A DNA stretch of 64,000 bases from Plecoglossus altivelis (Eukaryota > Chordata > Actinopteri > Osmeriformes > Plecoglossidae). The notes below the pieces were generated by a model. It had not been told where the DNA came from. It saw only the letters and a list, made by a program, of their open reading frames with translations, and did not search any database. Each line of letters begins with the position of its first letter. Positions within the stretch are counted from its first letter, which is position 1. A program made the position numbers and the translations under genes. This document shows positions 57,931-64,000 of this stretch, piece after piece. The DNA is taken from assembly GCA_036571765.1 (NCBI GenBank), contig BROE01000001.1:1302001-1366000 (forward strand), read 5' to 3'.

Positions 57931-60329
57931 TCAGTAGATATCAGGGAGCTGGGAGTAGTTCCTATCCCAGTAGCCTTTGGCGTAGAGCCAGTCCTGAGCC
58001 TTGTTGTGGGGGTTCGGCCCCTGCTGGAACCATCTGCACACACAGATTCTCTATGAACAGTCTTGATGAGGTAATATTCACACCCACCTGCATACACGCA
58101 TACGCATGTACCATACCCAGACACACTAATAAACACACGCACATTACCGAGATAACAGTCCAATGATGACATGCAAGCAAATGTGGAAGCACAGCATATG
58201 TGCGCACTCGACACACTGCATTTCATTAGCATGATAATTTGGTCTGTCAAATGGATCCGACAGGTGTATTATTATTTGAGTGCCCGCTCTAGCGTGCTGT
58301 TTCGTTATGTCACCTTGGACTGCAGACCGACAATCTGTCCTGAGGGGGGCAGTGTCGTGCAGCACTGACAACGTCACAACCAAAAGCACAGCAGGCTAAG
58401 GTGGATCAAAAGAGGCAAACCTGGGGCCAAGCGCTGGGTTCCTTCTCATGGACAACGCATGGAAGGAGGAGAGTCGGTGGGGTGGTAGGGTAAACCAAAT
58501 CCCACAAGACAAACGGGGAGACGGTTAGCATAGCAGAGCAGCCGTTAGCATTACTCGCGATCCAGCAGCGGCAGAGGCGGCTCCGGGGGGCGGAGCAGGG
58601 GTACTCACCTTGTTTTCCATTCGTCGTTGGACTTGGAGCGGTTTTTCCTGGCCATCCTTTGTTTCTCCTCCACCCTCTTTTTCTCTGCACTGGCAGTATC
58701 TGTGGTATACATTACAGGGGTGCAAGTCTTAGCCAAATTCAACTTCGAAACTGTAATTCACGTATGGATGCGAGGTTTCCTCCGGTACCGATGTCTCCGT
58801 TCTCCATGGCGCGGATATCTGGCCGCAGGCGGCAGTCTGTGGTTGGGATGACCCCCTCCATGTCCTTCTCCAGCTCGTTTAGCTGCATGGCAAACGTGGA
58901 GAAGGCATAGAACTGCCACACAGACAAATGGAGGGAGAGACAGAGTAGGGTTAGGGTTAGACCCAGTTAAGTGTCATTTCATTCATTGCCAATCTTGCAC
59001 AATCGTTCCGGTCTCCACCTCCATCACACTCCACCTCTCATTCGTTAGTCCTTCACCTCTCCCCCTTTCTCTCCCCCTCCTCCTCTCTCCATCTCTCTCT
59101 CACCTCAGCAGAGTTCTCTGGCCGGGGCGATATCCTCCAGATGAGCTCGCTCCCAGGGATGAACTGGACTGTCTCAGCATCTGGCAGGGGCATCTCCTCT
59201 GGCTCCTCGTCCACACTGCCCTGGGGAGACACACCAGCTGGGGTCACACAGGGCCCCGGGGGAGGGCCACAATTCTCCACACAGGGTCAGCGCTGCGTGG
59301 GTTAGCATTGACAAGGCTGTCTAGACGAAGAACTTGCACGGATATCTGCTGTGAACTCTGTACCTTCCAAGTCACTTTGGATGTCTGAAGAGTAAGAATG
59401 TGATTTATTGCCCATTTCCACTCACAAAGAATTGGGTTGATTATAATGAATACATGATGATTTCATCTATCACACATGGAAAATGTGTAGGTGTAGTATC
59501 TGTACGAATGACAGTATTACCTTAAGTAGTATTTGGTTAAACTGCAATCTAAGACAATTCTACTTTTTAAAATTTGGATCACATCACTAATTTTGCTCAG
59601 CGACTGTGGCCGTTATCTAACCATGTCTGCGGAGAAAAAGGACAGAGCGCTTCTCTGCTCAAACCTTGTTGTTGCTTTTCTTCTCCTCTGCATTCTTCTT
59701 GTCAGCCTTCTTGTGGGCATCAAAAGCGGCCGGGTCGACTGTGTATAAGCACTCAGTCCATTTGCCATATATGGCACACAGCTTTTTTTTGCTGATCACA
59801 CGTTTGTGTAGACGCACGGGCGCACGCACCAAAACATGCACACACAGAAGTAGGTCAGGGGTTTATCAAAATGGTAACTTCAAACACTATCAAACACTGT
59901 TAGCATCAAACTCGAAACGATTGTGTGCAGAATTTGCCAAACCAATACGACAATCTGGCAGGAGGAACTCTGTGCTTTCATCTGCAGCAGGTACCTTTTA
60001 TCCAGAATGTATCCCTCCACTTTATGCAGCTCTTTGCCGAAAAGGCCGCAAGGTCTGAACGTCAGGCTGCATCGCTCCCCAGTCCTGTCACAGCAAGACA
60101 GAGAGCCTTTATCACGCCAACTCTCACCCACTCCCCACAGAGACAGACATTGCTTTCAAACATTCAGCTGTCTATCTCTACCACTAAATCTCTCCCCTCA
60201 TCTTGCACACTCTCACATGCACTTTCACACGCATTCTTACATGCACTCACTCACATGCACTTTCACATGCATTCTTACACGCACGCACGCACGCACTCAC
60301 ACACTCACTCACTCACTCACTCAAACGAA

Positions 60330-60376
<47 letters not shown>

Positions 60377-62237
60377 CTTCTCACTTGTGATTAATGACTT
60401 CCACGTTGCCATACTGCTCGATCCACAGCTGACCAACTATGATGTTGTGGACACAGCAGGTAGGGTTGGTCCAGGTGTAGGCTTCTCCGTATCTGCACAA
60501 ATGAGTGGCCCATTGTTCAATACAGTCCATCCAATCAACATCCCATTAGACACATTTACATCACATGTTGCTTGTAACACTAGGGGCCCTATTTAACAAT
60601 ATCTGAAACGCAAGTGTCAAGTGAGAATCGCAAGTAACTTTGTGGGTGGGACTCAGGCACTGTTGCTATTATACAGGCAGGATAAATGACTCTTGCGCCC
60701 AGCGCAAAGCTAATATGGGTCGGTCTGAAGTGACTATATTAGTCATAGGTGGTGTGGTTTTGGTGTAACGTCAATGAACCAATCAGAACATCAGCTTACA
60801 TTCCCTTTAAAAGCAGGAGCACTTGTTGAGCGGATCCATCGTTTATTGTTTGTTTATTCAGACATCATCATTTACTACAAAAAAATTACATTACTAATCC
60901 ATCTTACACCCCCCCCCCCACACACACACACACACACCATTTTACCCGCAACTAGAAATAAATAAATAAGGATCTTATGAAATTAAGATAATTAGCGCTA
61001 CATACAGTTATAGGATTTAAGAAATAATACAGTCCTACTATACTGTCCTAAAAGAAATGTCATAAGGCTTCACAGAGCATTAAAAACATCTTATAGTTGT
61101 AGAAGTACAGCAGACAATGTGAAGGAGCAGGAGGAGAAGGTTGGCAGCAGGTGGACAGTGTGCAGGTATAGCACCGTGTGATGTATGAGCATGTGTGCCC
61201 AGGTCTGTGAGTACCTGCAGTGCTCAAGTCCACTGAAAGGGAAGGCCTGGACCTTCAGTTAGCACAGCTGCAGCTGAGTACATGAGTGATGATAACTGAT
61301 GAAGAAGCTAGATGGCCATGTTAGTACTAGTCGACCTATCACCGCAAATCACTTAGTAGAAGATTCCCTCCATTCCCAAATCCTCTAATTCTAGACTCCA
61401 TCTGCTCCATCTCTCCCTCCCCTGCCTCCCCTCGATGTGACCCTTCCCCTCCACTCACTTGGGCAGCTCCAGGGTTATCACCCCCTTGGGCTCGGCCTCC
61501 ACGCTCTTTCCCCAGAACTTGAGCTTGGGGTAGATAGAGCCGTGGAACAGGAAGTCATCCTTCAGGCCCTCGGCGTGGAAGGCGCTGACCGGGGGGTGAT
61601 GACTCACCTGCTCCGACATCCAGCGGAAACCCAGGTCCTCTCTGAGGTGGAGGTGGAGGGAACAAGCCATTACCTCAGGTTTAATTGGTCTGAAATTCTG
61701 TCCAATAAACGCATTCGGTCCGAATGGTTTATTTGGTTTATTCAGCAAATATGATAATAAGGTCTTCTGAAAAACATTTCTTATTCTGGTTTAACGCCCA
61801 AGCACACATATTAACAGACACACAAGCGCACTGATGCACACAAACACACGTGAACACGCAAAAGTGTCCGTGTTTACATAAAGAAACACGCACATCCGTA
61901 TTGTATATTAATCTACAAACACACGTCCACACACCCTCCTGACAGGAGGACCATGTACCCTGAAGGGTTCTTGGCGAAAGAGTTACCTGATGAGTTCGTA
62001 AGTCTCTCCCAGCAGTGGGTTGAAGGGCTTTCCTGTCCTCTCCCACTGTGAGGCTACAGCAGACACGGCAAATGCTGCTACACACTGCGCACACACACAC
62101 ACACACACAATAGTTATTTGTGTACCAGCATAGTTATTTTGTGTACCGGCATAATATCTATAATAACTATAAATGGATAAGTGGGCTAAGCGTGGAAATT
62201 GAGTTGGCGGCGCAGCTGGACGGTGCAGCACGCGTGG

Positions 62238-62289
<52 letters not shown>

Positions 62290-62458
62290 GAAGATGACGG
62301 GCGTGATGAGGATATAAGGGCACCTTCATCCTCTCTACTGAGTCGGAGGCTGCGTTGGCCTGGTGGATGAGGTATGTGTGCTCCATGTACTCTGTCAGCC
62401 GCTGCAGGAAGCTGAGGGGCTCGTTGAAGACCACAGGCATGGCTATCTTGGACAACTC
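57931..62458 (-). CDS. osbpl1a: Oxysterol-binding protein-related protein 1 (ORP1), C-terminal 391 residues
   Basis: ORP1 binds sterol and phosphoinositide and acts at late endosome/ER contacts in mammals. Exons in coding order: 62324-62458, 61987-62084, 61459-61641, 60385-60492, 59995-60084, 59665-59791, 59104-59220, 58789-58912, 58609-58699 and 57931-58033 (TGA at 57931-57933). They cover the ORD lipid-binding domain. ELSKIAMPVVFNEPLSFLQR opens it, WERTGKPFNPLLGETYEL follows, and the family signature EQVSHHPP is intact in the 61459 exon. CCVHNIIVGQLWIEQYGN and CGLFGKELHKVEGYI come next. The end, RWFQQGPNPHNKAQDWLYAK to YWDRNYSQLPDIY, matches ORP1. The N-terminal ankyrin and PH parts lie beyond the window. 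Phases agree at every junction. Confidence 0.95.
60340..60376. repeat. (CA)n microsatellite preceded by TCAC/GCAC repeats
   Basis: A degenerate tcacatgcac array from about 60205, then CA repeats ending about 10 bp before the 60385 exon boundary (the donor side on the minus strand). Confidence 0.85.
60582..60850. repeat. Probable dispersed repeat in osbpl1a intron
   Basis: Begins ggggccctatttaacaatat and holds aacgcaagtg, tttgtgggtggg and ttgcgcccagcgcaaag. This wording resembles a high-copy fish repeat I have seen before. The ends and the family cannot be fixed from one copy. Confidence 0.4.
62241..62286. repeat. (GT)n microsatellite in osbpl1a intron
   Basis: About 23 uninterrupted GT units, 38 bp from the donor of the 62324-62458 exon. 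Confidence 0.9.
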
Positions 62459-63465
62459 CTGAGAGATACCGAAAGAGAGACATACAGAGAGAGAGAGAGA
62501 GAGGAGGGGGAGAGAGACCGAGTGTGAGAGAGAGGAGGAAGAGAGAGAGAGAGAGAAAAACAGAGAGGAGGGAGACAGAGCATGAGAGAGAGGAGGGAGA
62601 GAGAGACAGATACATACAGAGACAGAGTGTGAGAGAGAGGCGGGAGAGAGAGACAGAGCCATGCAGAGACAAATTGTGAGAGAGAGAGTGGGAAAGACAG
62701 GAGGGAGAGAGAGAGAGAGAGAAGAGAGAGGGACAGAGAGAGAGACTGTGTGAGAAACCAGTCAGAAGGAGAAGATAAGAAACAGTATACCCAACATAGA
62801 ACCCAAACTCAGCGCATGCAGTGCGTCCTTACAACTAATTCAATTGCAACTGCAGCAAACAACATGTTTAGAGAGACTGCGCTTCTTGCAGTCACTTCTC
62901 ATTGGTAATGGAAATGGAAACAGATTATAAACATTTATATAATTGAGGCACTGAAACCAAACTTTCAAAAGCAATCAATTCACTGTAGACTGTAGCCTAG
63001 GGTGAATAAATATTCAGTCATTAGAGCTGTTTAACATGGGGATTATAGGATCTACAGTCCTGTTCAACCCAAACAGCGACCAGTAGGGGGGGTAGGAATC
63101 TTCTAGGAGCGTTAACGATCACCACGGGATCCTTGCTCTGCTCAATGTGCAGGACTGTGTCCACATTGGCGTAGGAACTGGAGAGGATGAAGGAGAGTGG
63201 CGTGTCCCCCTTAATATTGGGAAAAGCTGCATGTGTCCCACCCATAAATGAGCATATACTGCAGGGACAAAAACTGTACATTTTTATTTTACTTTTATTT
63301 ATTTTTTTATTATCTTTTATTTTAGAGGCGCATCAAAGAAGATATCGGGTTTTGCCAGCAAATCTATCCCCCTCCAATGTCAAACTCAATCCTTTGCCCA
63401 TGTGTATCCAGACCTGTCCATTCCACATGATGCCACTAACAGGGACTAGGGTTCCACAGAGAAGG
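62459..63465 (-). other. osbpl1a intron: GA-rich tract and unexplained open segment
   Basis: 62480-62760 is degenerate (AG)n; the Ser/Leu-rich frames there are artefacts. 63080-63230 on the minus strand contains an open stretch (GDTPLSFILSSSYANVDTVL...) that I do not recognise and that does not match ORP1. No further ORP1 exon was found before the window end. Confidence 0.5.
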
Positions 63466-64000
63466 GCACTAAGAGAGACAGACAGAAATGAGGAGGGTGG
63501 AGGAGGTGACTAAAAGAGGTAGAGGGGAGTGAGGAGTGTGGAGAAGGTAGCTGAGAGAGACAGACAGGAGTGAGGAGGGTGAAGGAGGTAGCTCAGAGAG
63601 ACAGACAGGAGTGAGGAGGGTGGAGGAGGTATCTCAGAGAGACAGACAGGAGTGAGGAGGGTGGAGGAGGTAGCTAAGAGAGACAGACAGGAGTGAGGAG
63701 GGTGAAGGAGGTATCTCAGAGAGACAGACAGGAGTGAGGAGGGTGGAGGAGGTATCTCAGAGAGACAGACAGGAGTGAGGAGGGTGGAGGAGGTATCTCA
63801 GAGAGACAGACAGGAGTGAGGAGGGTGAAGGAGGTAGCTCAGAGAGACAGACAGGAGTGAGGAGGGTGAACGAGGTAGCTCAGAGAGACAGACAGGAGTG
63901 AGGAGGGTGAACGAGGTAAGTCAGAGAGACAGACAGGAGTGAGGAGGGTGGAGAAGATAGCTAAGAGAGAGACAGGTGTGAGGAGTGTGGAGGAGGTACC
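63466..64000. repeat. 41-bp minisatellite reaching the window end
   Basis: The unit is roughly agagagacagacaggagtga, then ggagggtggaggaggtatctc, with cagacaggag recurring at 63561, 63602, 63643 and 63684 (period 41). There are about 13 copies, the first few degenerate. It is purine-rich on the plus strand and continues beyond 64000. Confidence 0.9.

Noticed and set aside
59925..60596. 223-residue plus-strand open frame with His/Thr repeats
   Set aside because: Antisense to osbpl1a exons plus a CA/TCAC microsatellite.
62186..62672. 229- and 158-residue minus-strand open frames rich in Leu/Ser/His
   Set aside because: Made of the (AG)n tract, the (GT)n microsatellite and pieces of two real osbpl1a exons read through introns.
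1..64000. Prokaryotic-style features (operons, ribosome binding sites, CRISPR arrays, origins)
   Set aside because: The window is intron-rich vertebrate DNA; tandem arrays present are microsatellites and minisatellites without spacer structure.
1..64000. tRNA, rRNA or microRNA genes
   Set aside because: No cloverleaf or recognisable conserved hairpin was seen by eye; a covariance-model scan would be needed to exclude small RNAs.

Overview
This is vertebrate nuclear DNA, almost certainly from a ray-finned (teleost-type) fish. Genes are split by many short GT..AG introns, most introns carry CA/GT/CT microsatellites, and small fish-type DNA transposon remnants are present. The gene order LAMA3 - TTC39C - CABYR - OSBPL1A, with the last gene opposite in strand, is the order known at human 18q11. 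I cannot name the species.

Layout. (1) 684-27650, plus strand: laminin alpha-3 (lama3), 5' truncated by the window. It runs from the laminin EGF repeats before domain IV, through domain IV type B, LE repeats, domain IV type A, LE repeats and the coiled coil, to LG1-5. An internal alternative first exon with a signal peptide (12280-12588) encodes the start of the short alpha-3A form. (2) 29645-37006, plus strand: ttc39c, complete in 14 coding exons. (3) 38504-56465, plus strand: four tandem genes, called A, B, C and D here. Each starts with an RIIa (R2D2, AKAP-binding) domain of the CABYR/SPA17 type. Copy A is the best positional and sequence match to CABYR. B and D are paralogues sharing long Ser/Thr-rich middles and a common C-terminal module. 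C is short and His/Pro-rich. (4) 57931-62458, minus strand: the 3' part of osbpl1a (ORP1), converging on copy D. The window ends in an osbpl1a intron inside a 41-bp minisatellite.

How they work together. Laminin alpha-3 is an epithelial basement-membrane subunit. TTC39C is a TPR protein and ORP1 is a lipid-binding protein; nothing suggests a joint pathway with laminin, and the order is ancestral synteny. The RIIa cluster is the accessory and most interesting part. In mammals this family sits in the sperm fibrous sheath and docks on AKAPs. Here one mammalian gene corresponds to four. The splice junctions I could place are nearly all phase 1, so internal exons can be skipped without a frameshift, and each gene has a TGACG (CRE-like) site 190-285 bp before its start. 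Exon coordinates come from reading frames, splice consensus and recalled family sequence; no transcript data or searches were available.
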